This document shows, piece after piece, positions 21,746 to 34,056 of a stretch of 64,000 bases of DNA; position 1 is the first letter of the stretch, and each line of letters starts with the position of its first letter. The notes beneath the pieces were generated by a model. The model made no database searches. It saw only the letters and a program-made list of their open reading frames with translations, and was not told the origin of the DNA. Source of the stretch: Mucor racemosus (taxonomy: Eukaryota; Mucoromycota; Mucoromycetes; Mucorales; Mucoraceae); assembly GCA_027405735.1 (NCBI GenBank), contig JAPEHQ010000015.1, forward strand, positions 1,240,001 to 1,304,000. Reading direction: 5' to 3'. The translations under genes were made by a program, and so were the position numbers.

Positions 21746-23643
21746 ATGGTCATTTACAAAGCTACTGTACCATCTATTCCTGTTCCTAATATCGATCTTT
21801 ATTCATTCCTCTTCAACTCAAATGAATTTAATCAATCCAAAGATTTAAATAGACCTGTTACTATCGACGGAGAAACTGGAAAAGCACTCACATGGAATCA
21901 AATTCGTAGTAGAGCAAGTTATATGGCAACCGGCTGGTCCGAGAATGTTGGATTAAAGAGGGGTGATACTGTCGCTGTCTTTGCTCCTAATCAATATGAT
22001 CATGTAATTCTTTATCTTTCCCTTCTTGGTGCTAAATGTACTATTTCTCCTGGTAATCCTGCTTATACTGAAGGTAACATAATTTGCAAAGTGTTGCTTG
22101 GTCAATTTTTTCTAACCTGTATATACTATAGCTGAATTTGAACACCAAATTACTAATTGTCAAGCCAGTGCTCTTGTTACTGTACCTGGATTATTGCCTG
22201 TTCTTTTAAAGATCACAGATAGAATTGGTCTTCCTCGTAGTCGCATCTTTTTGTTTGGTGATAAGGAAGTAGATGGATGTCGTCCTTTCAACTCCTTGAG
22301 CGGTAGTAAGCCTGTTACTACTCCTCTTCAAGGTTTAGATGGTTATAACGATACTGCATTCATTTGTTATTCTAGTGGTACTACTGGTCTCGCCAAGGGT
22401 GTCATGTTGACTCACAAAAACTTTATTGCTCAAGTTGTTCAAACAATCAGTGCTGAACCAGAGGAAGATCGTAATGATGACGATGTTATTCTTGGTTTCC
22501 TTCCATTTTATCATATTTATGGATTAACAAGTTTAGTATTAAATGCCTTTTATAAGGTCGTTCCTGTGGTCATTATGGCAAGATTTGATTTGGAATTGTT
22601 GTGTAAATTAGTCGAAAAGTATAAGGTCACACTTGCTAGTATTGTCCCTCCAGTTGGTAAGTTTCTTATTTCTTTATTCCAGAAAATGGGAAATGCTAAA
22701 TCTGTATTCTTGGATAGCTGTTCTCCTCGCTAAATCTCCTATTGTTGCCAAGTATGATTTGACAACTATTCGTCTTTTGGGTTGCGGAGCTGCTCCTTTA
22801 AGTAAAGAGCATATTGAGTCTCTTGCCAAACGTATTCCTGCTCAATTAAAACAAGGGTAAGTCATTTATTTATTTTAAGGGAGCAATAGTTCTAACGGAA
22901 AACCGAAAAATTATAGTTATGGTATGACAGAAACTACTTCTGGTGTAATTTCCCAAAGTCTTGAAGGTGGTGTTCCAGGTAAGGAAATTGCCCCGAAAAA
23001 GGCATATATATAATTTAGGTAATAACAATTCTCACGCAATTTCTTTGTAGGCTCTATTGGTAGTTTGAGTGCAAATATGGAATGTAAGATTGTCAATGAG
23101 AAAGGTCAAGAATTGGACGATGATCAAGAAGGTGAATTCTTATTCCGTGGCCCTAGTATCATGAAGGGTTACTACAATAATGCCAAGGCCAATGCTGAAA
23201 CCTTTACAGATGATGGTTGGATGCGTACTGGTGATGTTGGTAAATATGATTCCAAGACTGGGGAATTTTTCATCTTGGATCGTATCAAGGAACTCATTAA
23301 ATATAAGGGTTATCAAGTCGCTCCAGCTGAATTAGAAGCCATTCTTATGGGCCTTGATATTATTGCTGATTGTTGTGTTGTTGGTTTATATGATGAATCT
23401 CAAGCAACTGAAATTCCTCGTGCTTATATTGTTCTTCAACCTACTGTTGAGCAAAGTGCTAAAACTGCCAAACTCATTGATGAGTATGTGACATCTAATG
23501 TTACCAATTACAAGAAGCTTCGTGGTGGCGTGAAGTTTGTTGATGTTATCCCCAAGAGTCCTAGCGGAAAGATCCTTAGACGTCAAGTTAAGGATTGGGT
23601 GAAAAACGAGCAAAAAGAAATTGCTGCTAAGGCTCGTCTGTAA
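21746..23643 (+). CDS. Acyl-CoA synthetase, 4-coumarate:CoA ligase-like
   Basis: Five exons: 21746-22073, 22132-22656, 22718-22856, 22917-22978 and 23051-23643, giving 548 residues, the normal length for the ANL adenylate-forming family. The core motifs are present in order: P-loop ICYSSGTTGLAKGVMLTH, FLPFYHIYGL, IRLLGCGAAPL, YGMTET, GWMRTGDVGKYD, DRIKELIKYKGYQVAPAELE and the C-terminal lysine motif PKSPSGKILRR. It should activate a carboxylic acid (fatty, phenylpropanoid or related) to its CoA thioester through an acyl-adenylate. The last three residues are ARL, which fits the PTS1 pattern, so a peroxisomal location is likely, as for many fungal 4CL-like enzymes. Mucoralean fungi commonly have several such paralogues, so the exact substrate cannot be told. 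AATAAA-like motifs follow the stop at about 23658. Confidence 0.93.
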
Positions 23644-24209
23644 AATATTTTTCTCTTAATAAATAAAATGTGTATTAATAACTCCCTTTATGAAATTAAA
23701 ATGATTCGGCTTTCGCAAGCTTAACGCAATAGTGATATTTCTCATGCTTGAATAATGCTTTTAATTCACAAAAAAGTGTAAAAGATTGTATAACGTTATA
23801 CAAAGTTTTGTCTACATAATCGGAAAGACAGCCTCTTTTTTAAACAAAAAGATTATCTATATATCTCTAGCACGTTGCAAAATATGCAATATATTCTTTT
23901 TTTGTAGTTTTGTGCAGGCGTTTTTTTTGTTTTCAGTACCATTGAAATGCTACAAAGTAAGCATTTTTACAAATCATACTGCACAAGCTATAATAAACTT
24001 TTTAATTATTAGATATTCAAATTTTACTGCAAAAGTTACGGTGAATATATATCATAGTAAATTAGGCGTATGTATCTCAACAAAATTTTCCATGATTGAT
24101 AGTTAAAATAAATTAAAGATATCAATATTTATATGATAATCTAAGATGCATCTGAATTTTATCATATAAAACAAAATTTTGAAATTTTCAGCTCATTCGA
24201 ATCAATATC
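23644..24209. other. Intergenic region downstream of the ligase gene
   Basis: Contains the probable 3' UTR of the ligase gene. A weak frame at 23786-24106 has no recognisable motif. Confidence 0.45.
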
Positions 24210-26232
24210 CATTGGTTCCAAGAGTTTTTTCAGTTGCTATATATTTTTTAAGCAGTAGAAGAAAAGAGATTTTCTTAAAGCTTGCGCTAATCTTCTTCAA
24301 AACCAGCTGTTAGTTAATAAAATTAAGATGTGGTATTCATGCATCTACTGTGCATTATGTCATATCAATGCTATATCTTAGATCGCACACCCAAGGTCTC
24401 GGCCCATATTTGGTGTGTGATTTATCGAGATTTTGTAAATTAAAATAAACGTAAAAAGTACCGTTTATTAGAATGAATTAAATACGGGTTTATATGGTTA
24501 TTGGGATTATTGTGTAATAAGATCTAATGGACAGGGATCCATTAGATGTAACAATAGAAATTATTATTAATTGATAAATGTGTATGGATATAATATGTTA
24601 TGTTTCTGTGGTAGTATAGCAATAAGCCATGTTTCATTATTAGTTCCTAGATGACAGGAGCCAGTTACTGAAAAATAGAACTTGCTAGACCTGTCAAAGA
24701 TCTTCTATATTTGGAATGTTGTAATTCTGATAGATCAGTGTGATAGTAAATCAGCATGCGTCCACGTTGATTTATATGCATCCTCGTTAATTGACATCAT
24801 CATGTCCTTAGACAGTAATTCTATGTAACAATTATAATAAAAAGTATACAAATTGGCATTGGTGTCGAGCCGGGTTTTGCCAGCCAAATTTACTAATATA
24901 AGCTGGGCTCAACGGTTCAACAACATCCCTAATATAAATACATCCTGAGGATGTATTGTTAATTGTTAATAAAAGAGAGTGATATTTTGCCAAGATTATT
25001 TCTATCGACCATTTTGACATTTCAGATTCAACTGAAAGCTATTCTGCATTTTTTGTTTCAGCAAAAAATATTGATTTTTCGTCGAGATAAACAAATAATA
25101 GTTCATATTGTACAGATTACAGCTTATGATAACTGGGTTCCAAAATTTATTTTAAAAAATGGACGAAAAATGATGAAAAAAACAAAATCGTTTAATTGAT
25201 CATGAGCTGCAAATTAAGTCGACCTCGTATACTAAATAGCTTTTGTACAGTTTTGGATTCTGCATCCATCTAAATAAAACTTAAATAAATGTTTCACATT
25301 AAATTTTGCGTAAAACGCAATTGAAATTTTGGAGGTTTTTTAAAGATATACATGATTTTTTATAAGCATATTTAGAATAAAACTAATTACAACGATGCGG
25401 AAAAGCATTATCTATCGATCAAGCTATTGCAAAATCTTTTAGCTACATTTTTCGTAGAGAAAACAAGATTTTTGTCAAAAACATTTTCAGTTTCAGAATT
25501 TGGGATGAGGGTATATAAGGGAAAAATGGAAGCTAGAAATAGAGGTACCTTTTTGTACACATTTTTTAGAATATCTCCACGAAAAATTAATATTTTGAAA
25601 AAAACTAAAATGGGTCCGAGAGAGCTCAACAAGTTCAATGACATGAATGCAAAAAAATTGTTGCTCAATTTAGCCAATATTTTGAAACCTACTATAGAAA
25701 TGTCAAAAAAATGAAAAAAAATAAAAGTGCTCCGAATTTTTTATATTCAAATATGTTATAGAGCACTTCAAAACAAGTAAGTTTTATTATTAGAAGATGT
25801 TAGTATAGCTTAGTTTTTTCCAGAGATATGAAGTATCAAAGTTTTCAATTCTTTAGCAGTGAAATACGCGTAAAAAATATGAAACCTTAGCACTGAAAAA
25901 TTATTACCAACTGCAAAAAATAGGATAGTTCCGGATACTCGTTTTTGGATTAAAGCTAAACATCTCAGGTACATGGGCATATAATTTTTTCTTGATGTTA
26001 TTTAGTAAAAACAAAAAGTAGAACAAGGATGAAAAATGAGACCCAGTTTTCAAGGAAAAAGCAGTAAATTTTACGCGTTTTTGAGTCGATTGTGAGATAT
26101 AAAATAAATTTAGGGATAGGTAGCCTAATGCGACCAATTTATGTCTGTTTAGTAGTGTCTAAAGTATTATCCTGAAAATGTTTATTATGAGGTTAGTTAT
26201 AGAAAAGAGGGCACTCTCCAATTTTGAAGGTT
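24210..26232 (+). repeat. Dispersed repeat family 2, copy 2
   Basis: Collinear with 2281-4505: the 24215-24425 block matches 2285-2640, and 25023-26232 matches 3290-4505. Between them (24430-25020) the two copies diverge. The main block retains the open frame at 25427-25714, with GMRVYKGK, RISPRKINILKKTK and NILKP shared with copy 1. No terminal repeats or transposase are recognised. Confidence 0.65.
25427..25714 (+). other. Conserved open frame in repeat family 2 (copy 2)
   Basis: 95 codons carrying FFVEKTRFLS, EFGMRVYKGK, RISPRKINILKKTK and LLLNLANILK, all parallel to the frame at 3607-3972. Family unknown. The reverse strand is also open here, so coding status is unproven. Confidence 0.3.
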
Positions 26233-26705
26233 AGCAACTATGGTCTGTTAAATAAAACTTTTTCGGGATTCATTCATTTTCAAATCAATGCTCATATATC
26301 TACTTGTCCAAAATATTATCTGTAAAAAACATATAGTAAAATGCACGATCCAGTTGAATTGTAAGACTAACAATATAACAGCATTATATATAATATACGG
26401 TAGTTAAATTTTGAGAACCCAAAAGCCTTACTACGCTTTTTCAAATAGAAACAACTACACAGGGTCATTCAGGGAATTCTGGCGGTCCAAAAGTAATGAA
26501 TACTTCTGCAAGACCATGATTCACCGCCTGTCATTTGAAGTTGAAATCCTCTTCATCCTCTTTTGAGGGACTAGCAAAGTTTCTAAATTCTTTCACTGTC
26601 CGAAATATATATGCCAGGCAAGTTACCATCACCCTTGCCTGATTTGAAAAATTCAAGATTTTTTTTTTCTTTTCGCTTCCTTTATTCTGTCAAATAACTT
26701 TAGCA
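26233..26705. other. Intergenic region upstream of MIX23
   Basis: No gene seen. The last 50 bases (26655-26700) are pyrimidine-rich, as expected of a fungal core promoter or leader. Confidence 0.5.
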
Positions 26706-27313
26706 ATGTCTACCCCTAAAAGAGAACTTACCCCTTCCGTTTGTTTCAATTTTTCTTTCTTCAAAGGTAAATCTAGATGATATTGATATAGTGATGGCTG
26801 CATTGTTTAATGGCTTTCAATGATTCATATAGATTTCATGAAGGAGCTTCGCAAAGTTGATGATAACATTATCAACAGACTCAACTCAACCTCAACACAA
26901 GCCGAAGGTGTATGTGGAGAATTCTTCAAGCAAATGTCTGAAGCTTACGCACAACGTGATCAAGCTATTGATTACTGTCTCAAGGTAAGAAATGAAAAGC
27001 GAGGAAGGGAAATTGCGTGAATGTATCTAATTTCTGCTTAAAGTTGATGGATGAGGATCTCGACAAAAAGAACAGAAAATTACAAGAGGATCCCGATGAT
27101 TTTGATGTCAAGAATAGCATTTTCACTCAAGAATCTATGGTAATTTCTTGAATGAACCAATTTTATGATTTCATTTTAACTTTTTTTTAAAAAAATTTAT
27201 AGCGTCAATCTGTTTCCAATGAAAGATATGTGGAAGAAATTATTAGAGAACGTACTTTACAAGTATTCAAAAACAAATGTAGAGCCTTCGATGTTACTTC
27301 TTTAGAAAAATAA
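26706..27313 (+). CDS. MIX23: MIX23 / CCDC58-like mitochondrial intermembrane-space protein
   Basis: Four exons: 26706-26766, 26833-26984, 27044-27139 and 27203-27313, giving 139 residues (the animal protein has about 144). Four cysteines are placed as in MIX23/CCDC58: SVCFNF near the N-terminus, GVCGEF, DYCLK 20 residues later, and NKCRAF near the C-terminus. Other family positions are LRKVDDNIINRLN and AYAQRDQAIDYC. The family (Pfam Cid2-like) sits in the intermembrane space as a Mia40-type CX(n)C protein and supports protein import into mitochondria. It has no cleavable presequence, as expected. The gene converges on ATP1, with 148 bp between the stop codons. Because it is small and heavily spliced, single frames show only fragments of it. 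Confidence 0.87.
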
Positions 27314-27461
27314 AATATAAACACAAATTGTATAATATTATAAACACAAAAATATTTTTAATTGATTTTATAGAATATTTTCTCTTTTTGATAATTTTTT
27401 AATAGTAAAGGTAGTTTAGAGCTTGTGGAAAGAAAAAAAGGGTCTGTTAGTTTTAGTTAAC

Positions 27462-29294
27462 TTAATAGAAACTCTTACAATGGTTATCACAGACATCACG
27501 GAGCTTAGTCTCGAGTTCCTTGGAGAGGACACCCTTGGAGCGGATTTCCTCAAGAACATCATTGTGTTGAGTAGCAACATGGCTAATGAAATCCTTTTCC
27601 CAATCAACAACCTTGTTAACAGGGATCTTATCGAGGTAACCATTAACACCAGCAAAGATGATGGGAACTTGAGCTTGAATAGACAAAGGAGAATATTGAG
27701 GTTGCTTCAACAATTCAGTGAGACGGGCACCACGGTTCAACAAGAATTGAGTGGAGGCATCCAAATCAGAACCGAATTGAGCGAAAGCGGCAACTTCACG
27801 ATATTGGGCCAAGAAAAGCTTCATGGAACCAGCAACTTGCTTCATGGCCTTGGTTTGAGCAGCAGAACCGACACGAGAGACGGAGAGACCGACGTTAATA
27901 GCGGGACGGATACCCTTGAAGAAAAGTTCGGCTTCCAAGAAAATTTGACCATCAGTAATGGAAATAACGTTAGTGGGAATATAAGCAGAGACATCACCAC
28001 CTTGGGTTTCAATGATGGGAAGAGCGGTCATGGAACCATAACCGAAGCTCTTGTTCATCTTGGCAGCACGTTCCAAAAGACGAGAGTGAAGATAGAAAAC
28101 ATCACCAGGGTAAGCTTCACGACCAGGAGGACGACGAAGCAAGAGAGACATTTGACGGTAAGCAACAGCTTGCTTGGACAAATCATCGTAAATGATCAAA
28201 GAGTGACGACCGTTATCACGGAACCATTCACCAAAGGCAGCACCAGAGAAAGGAGCGAGGTATTGAAGAGGAGCGGCTTCAGAGGCAGTAGCAGCAACGA
28301 CAATAGTATACTTCATGGCATCTAATTAACATTCTTAATCATCTATATTTTAAATCCATTGAATATATATAATCAAATCCTTACCATTCTCTTCGAGAGT
28401 TCTGACAAGTTGAGCAACAGTAGAACGCTTTTGACCAACAGCAACGTAGATACAGTACAACTTCTTGGCTTCATCAGAACCGTTGTTCCAGTTCTTTTGG
28501 TTCAAGATAGTATCGAGAGCGACAGCGGTCTTACCAGTTTGACGATCACCAATAATCAATTCACGTTGACCACGACCGATAGGAACCATGGAATCAACAG
28601 ACTTGATACCGGTTTGCATAGGCTCGTTAACAGAGTGACGAGGCAAAATACCGGGAGCCTTGACTTGGACACGAGAGCGACCAACAGTGTCAAGAGGACC
28701 CTTACCATCAATGGGGTTACCAAGGGCATCAACAACACGACCAAGAATACCAGGACCAATTGGGACATCGACAATGGCACCAGTACGCTTAACGGTATCA
28801 CCTTCCTTGATCAAACGATCGTTACCGAAAACGACAATACCGACGTTATCAGCTTCCAAGTTAAGGGCCATACCCTATATAAATTCAAATTGTCAATGTC
28901 TAATTACTCTCCCTCTTTCTTGATTTAATTACCTTGAGACCACTGGAGAATTCAACCATCTCTTCAGCTTGACAGTTCTTCAAACCGTAAACACGGGCAA
29001 TACCATCACCAATAGACAAGACACGACCGGTCTCTTGGAGGTCAACTTCAGAGTTAGCACCGAGGATACGTTGCTCGAGGATAGAAGAGACTTCGGAGGT
29101 AGAGGGCTTAGCAGAAGCATAAGTTCTCATAGCAACAGAAGCAGCACCAAGGTTAAGACGCTATAAAATTAGATTACGAAATGTCAGTAAAAAATTGAAT
29201 GGATTCATCTAAATGAGCAACATCTTACGGCAGGAGTAGATCTGGCGAAAGCAGCCAAAGTAGGGCGTGCAAGACGAGTAGCGTTTCTCAACAT
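27462..29294 (-). CDS. ATP1: Mitochondrial ATP synthase F1 subunit alpha
   Basis: Four exons on the minus strand: 29294-29229, 29160-28933, 28874-28385 and 28321-27462, giving 547 residues (the yeast protein is about 545). The first exon encodes a basic mitochondrial presequence ([20 protein letters not shown]). Mature-protein motifs include [23 protein letters not shown], the P-loop [49 protein letters not shown], the [23 protein letters not shown] stretch spanning the nucleotide-site loop, and [17 protein letters not shown] with the conserved arginine region. It is the non-catalytic nucleotide-binding subunit of the F1 hexamer in the matrix. Codon use is strongly biased to C-ending and preferred codons compared with its neighbours, as expected for a highly expressed gene. 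Confidence 0.98.
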
Positions 29295-32200
29295 ATTTTT
29301 CCTGTTAATGATAAACTAGGGGAGAGGGGTTGAAATATAAAAGAAGAAATAAATCAAAACAAAACTGAAAACTGGGGGAAGGGTGCGTATTATGATTTTA
29401 GATTCCGTACCCTCTAAAGTGATGGGGGCGTGGCCAATTGAGGCAGCCCTGTTGTGACTCTACAATACTTGCATCCTGAGGTAATGATCGCTTACTTTGT
29501 GCAATTAGTAATAGAGTATTCCACCAAAGGCATTGGATTTGGTATAGGTCATTGATTTGGAGGTGAAGAGTCGTTTTTTTATGATTTTTCAAAGGTTAAT
29601 GTCTACTACTATATTTGGAAACAGGTCAGAGTAGTCAGTGTGATTGCCCGATGACGCTGCTTCGAAGCAGAAGGATCTATTAGCCATATTTTAGTGATTT
29701 AGAGATTTTATCGATCTAGCAAACCTGAAAAAATAATTATACATATTACCGAATTATGAAACATGGCATCTGACATCTCCAGTGATATTTTCTGCTTTAA
29801 AAAGATATGCTCTAAATTCAAGACTGTATAACCTTTTAAATGAGCATATAGTATAAGTGTATTCTCCATCAAAAGCAAAAAACAAAAAACAAAAAATTGT
29901 TGAAATACTCCAAATGTCATGCTCCATAAATTCATAAATACTTTTGCATCCACCCTTGATTGATGAAATGAAAAATTTCTTAAAATTGAACTTGAAGGAT
30001 ACTATAACCAGGATTCTAGCCAGCAATAATCTGAGCAAACTATTAGATTTTTTCTCATTTGAATTTCGGTTGAGCACTTCTTCTCTATAGCACATCATAA
30101 TATCTGCTTGAACAAATGCTTTAAAATCCTCAAGAATATATTTGGTGTAGCGTTTTTTTGGCTTTTATAAGTTTCATTCAATAAAAAAGATATAAAAACT
30201 CTGTAAAACCGGGCTCTAATATATCTGAAAATAACAATTTAAATCAACAACACCATATTATATACTACAATATTCAATGAAAATTATCTAGATTCCCAAG
30301 GAAATTAGTATTGGAACAGTGCTATCCCAATCAACATTACATGGGATTAATTTCCGTTTTTTTTTCTGAAATCAATTCGGCAAACATAAGCTTTATCCGC
30401 TGAAAACTACTAGGTTATGCATAAGTATGGCTTGAAAGCCCTCAACACTGTGAAAAGCAATGTTAAGGTAGTTCTATGGTAGACGGATGTCTAACTATCT
30501 GGATCACAAAAACCAGCTGACATACGAAATAAGATTCAGGGACGAATAAATGTGTTACAAAAAATAGCGGTTTTATAGAAAATGAAATAATGTCAACATT
30601 GTTCGTAACATGTTGGTCAAATGTGGCTATATTATATATTATATTCATTTAATTATGCATGATTCTACCGAAATCATCCAAAAATTGGCATTTTTAAAGA
30701 ATTGTTTTATGCATTTTTTTGTACAAATTTGGAGCTCAAATTCCATCAGAACTATTTCTTTGACGGTACTCCTTCTCGTTATGTTTCTATCTCAAATTTT
30801 CTTGGCAATGAAAAATATGATGAGGGTCGATCTCCCAATCCTTACAGATATAGGCAAAAATCAATAAAAACCGTTTAATCGACATTTTGACACCAAAATT
30901 AGATATTTTGCTATACCTTTTCTAAGATCAAAATGATTAGAGTCTTTCAAGAAATTATGCAAAATTATATATTTGACTATTAATTATTCATAAATTAGAC
31001 TTTTGTGGATAAAACTGTTGTTTTTATTTTTCAAAATTACACACTATTTTTGGTCAAGGAAATCTAAGTTAATAGCACTATTCGACAAAGGATTCAAAGT
31101 TCTGCCCATAACAATTAATATACTTTGTAGGTCTACTTGGTAGCTTTTGGAGAAATATACGAAAAATCGATGGAAAATTTTCGAAAATGGCATTTTTCAA
31201 TAATCTAGCTATCGAATTCGGTATTTAAATACATTTTTGCAGCAAAATTATGCTTGCAGAGCTTCAAACAAATCTAATTACAGTGAATTCCTGTCTGGCT
31301 GGTAAAGCAAACAAAAATAGCGTCGTAGACTATACATGCTGTAAAGTTATTCAATGTAATTAGAAACTAAAATAAAATGATTTAAAATCAAGTAAAAATT
31401 ATTAAAAGTATTTTATATGGTAATTCAACTATTAGGAATCTCGCCATTAAACCCTCTTTTGACGATGTTCGTTTGACAATCAAGCTTTCACAACATGTTC
31501 TCACTATCTCAAATCAATCTTCATAACAATAAAGCAAACAATAGTTTTTGTATACTCTATGGATACAATATTCCAGACTTTGCACTCGAAATTTGTTATC
31601 CCTATTTGTTGTAGTAGACAAAACTTTGAGTACAGCAACTACCGTCTACAAAGCTGGTAGCTTCAAATCATTTCAGAAAAAACTGCCAAGAAAAACACTC
31701 ATAGTGCATACGAGTACAAACGATTTTAACTAGTTGTACAAAAGCAACTATCTGGTGAGATTTGGTCGTGGTAAACAATCTCAAATCATTTATTTCATCA
31801 ATTGAAAATGCCAATCTCCAAAAAATAAGGATGGCGTCTATTGTTTAAAGGTATGTAAACTAGAATAGCATGGCTTGATACGAAAATGATGCGCCCTAGG
31901 TTTTCTTTTATTCGAATAATTCATGTTGACACGGAGCGATAAATACTATGAAGCTGTATTTACAAAAGGATTGCATACAGCTAAACGGCTCTGAATATTA
32001 AAACTAGTTGCACATAATCAACAGAATTGGGCATTGCTGACACTTCCCACAGCTTATATGAATTCATAGGTCCAGCAGCTGTATAGTATGATTGTTTCAG
32101 GTAGCTTTTAATTGATCAAAGTTAGTAGCTAATATCCAATTGCTATGATCAAACCTAATGGGATTCTTTGTTTCGCCCAATAATTTGGAAGCATTTTCAT

Positions 32201-32641
32201 GTGTAACAATATAGAAATAATATAATTTGATCGTCGTTCCAGTGGAGTTTATTGTTTGTGATACAAGATAATTGAATAAAAAGACATGTTGGAAGGATTC
32301 ACTAATATTCGAAAAAGCATATAGCGATAAACACTCGAGATTACAATATATATTACACCACAGTTTGTATTTGAGGCTCTATCGTCACCCCTTTAAACAT
32401 TTCGCACTTTTTAATTACTTTAATTTAGCAAATATAAATATTTCTGCTAGAACAAGAAAGTAGTTAATTTGACCCTTTCTAAAGGTCTAATACTAAGAAG
32501 CATCATTCGCTTTATGTAACTTAATTAGGAAACAAGAAATGTTATAACCTGGATCTTTTTCACTCTCCTCCTTATAATCCCTTTTTCTTTCCATTTCTTC
32601 TTCCTTCCTTAATCAAACTTTACAGCGATTACTTACAAAGA
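29295..32641. other. Long gene-free region upstream of ATP1 and the PC-esterase gene
   Basis: About 3.3 kb with no gene supported. The 29295-29400 part is the ATP1 promoter side. The 30840-31360 stretch is AT-rich, with phrases loosely like repeat family 1 (GACACCAAAAT..., compare 640 and 41610), and may be an old relic. The 32540-32640 part is pyrimidine-rich and promoter-like for the gene at 32642. Confidence 0.45.
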
Positions 32642-34056
32642 ATGGTATCTCTGGCATCACCATCAGTTACCACAAGAAAAGATAATTCTTCCAATATTAA
32701 ATATGTCTACATGACAGCAGTATTAGGTTGCATTATCCTTTGGATCACAGTATATAGGACCCCTTCCTCCTTAAATCCGCCAATCAAAAATATGGAAAAT
32801 CTACCGCCGTCAACACAACATCAAGATTCCAGCAAAGATGTACCACAATATAATAAAACTGAAGAAATATGTACATCCGAATCATTTAATGATGGAAAAT
32901 GGGTATATGATCCAGTTCAGTTAGAAGAGCCATTTACAGGAAAAGATATTGCCAGAGCAGCAGGCTACCATTGTATCAAAAAGTTTGCCCATCGATGTTT
33001 TCGACGGGGCGGCGATGAAGTATTACGAGCCAAGAAAATGTAACATTGAGATATGTACTATTAACAAACTAAAATACTGACATTACATTTTTATAGAATG
33101 GATTACAAATGGCAACCAAATAATTGTAAACTACTAGAAATGGATACAAAGAAACTAGCAGATCACCTTGTAGATCATCCGGTACTTTTTGTAGGCGATT
33201 CTATCACTCAGTTACAATTCGAGAGTTTAGGATGTTTGTTAGGGGAACATTTTCCTAATCGACATCCTGCGAAATCTGATTTAAACGGTGGAAACACTAA
33301 AATTCGTGTTAACGAAAAAGCACCAGAAAATAAAGACACAGCAGCTATGGCCTATGTTCGATCTGATTATTTACTTCGCTTAGACGACTATAAATTGATT
33401 AGCCCTTTTGAGTCTGCAGGCACTCAATTAGGTCGTGGTGAAAACTATCCTTGGTAAGATATATTTCTATAAAAGCAAACATATGCTAACATTCAAATTG
33501 CTTTACAGGGTACATACTTTATCAAAATTCGACTACATTATCATCAATACAGTAAGACTCAACCCATAATATATATTTGATTTCAAATAAATTGATACCA
33601 TCTTGTCTATAGGGACCACACTGGCATCCTAATCTTCATTGGGGCCCAAATGAAAACGAGCAAGAGTTACTAGATGCATTTAAAAAAGCCATGCAATCTG
33701 TACTATCCTATTTAGATCAACACATCAAACCACATCAGAAAGTATGGATTCGAACAACTCCATATGGTCACGTTAAATGTTCGCAATATAATGAACCTCA
33801 AGATAATCCATTAGCACCATCTGGTAATACAGGCGAGTATGAATGGCATCTGTTCCACGAGTTTGATTCCATTTGGAAAGATTTATTACACAAACACGAT
33901 AATAGATTTGCTTTGTTTGATATTGCCGATATGTCTAACAAAAGAGGCGACGCTCATTCTAAACCTGATGCAGATTGTTTGCACACATGTATACCTGGAC
34001 CTGTTGATGAATGGAATAAATTTCTATACAGTGAAATAATGAAACAGAAAAAATAA
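32642..34056 (+). CDS. PC-esterase / TBL-type membrane-anchored acyl-esterase or O-acetyltransferase
   Basis: Four exons: 32642-33039, 33097-33453, 33509-33551 and 33613-34056, giving 413 residues. A single transmembrane segment near the N-terminus (about 23-40, YVYMTAVLGCIILWITVY) suggests a type II Golgi/ER protein with a luminal catalytic domain. The domain starts with W-Y-rich TBL-like sequence (DYKWQPNNCKLLEMD). It holds the GDS block I (FVGDSITQLQFESL, about D167-S168) and the C-terminal DxxH block (DCLHTCIPGPVDEWN, about D387 and H390). Both catalytic blocks of the SGNH-like PC-esterase family are thus present. Relatives O-acetylate cell-surface polysaccharides (plant TBL proteins, cryptococcal Cas1), so a role in wall or glycan acetylation is likely, but the substrate is unknown. 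The 43-nt third exon is small. Confidence 0.85.

Noticed and set aside
27423..28928. Long plus-strand frames opposite ATP1
   Set aside because: They are antisense shadows caused by the biased codon use of the highly expressed ATP1 gene.
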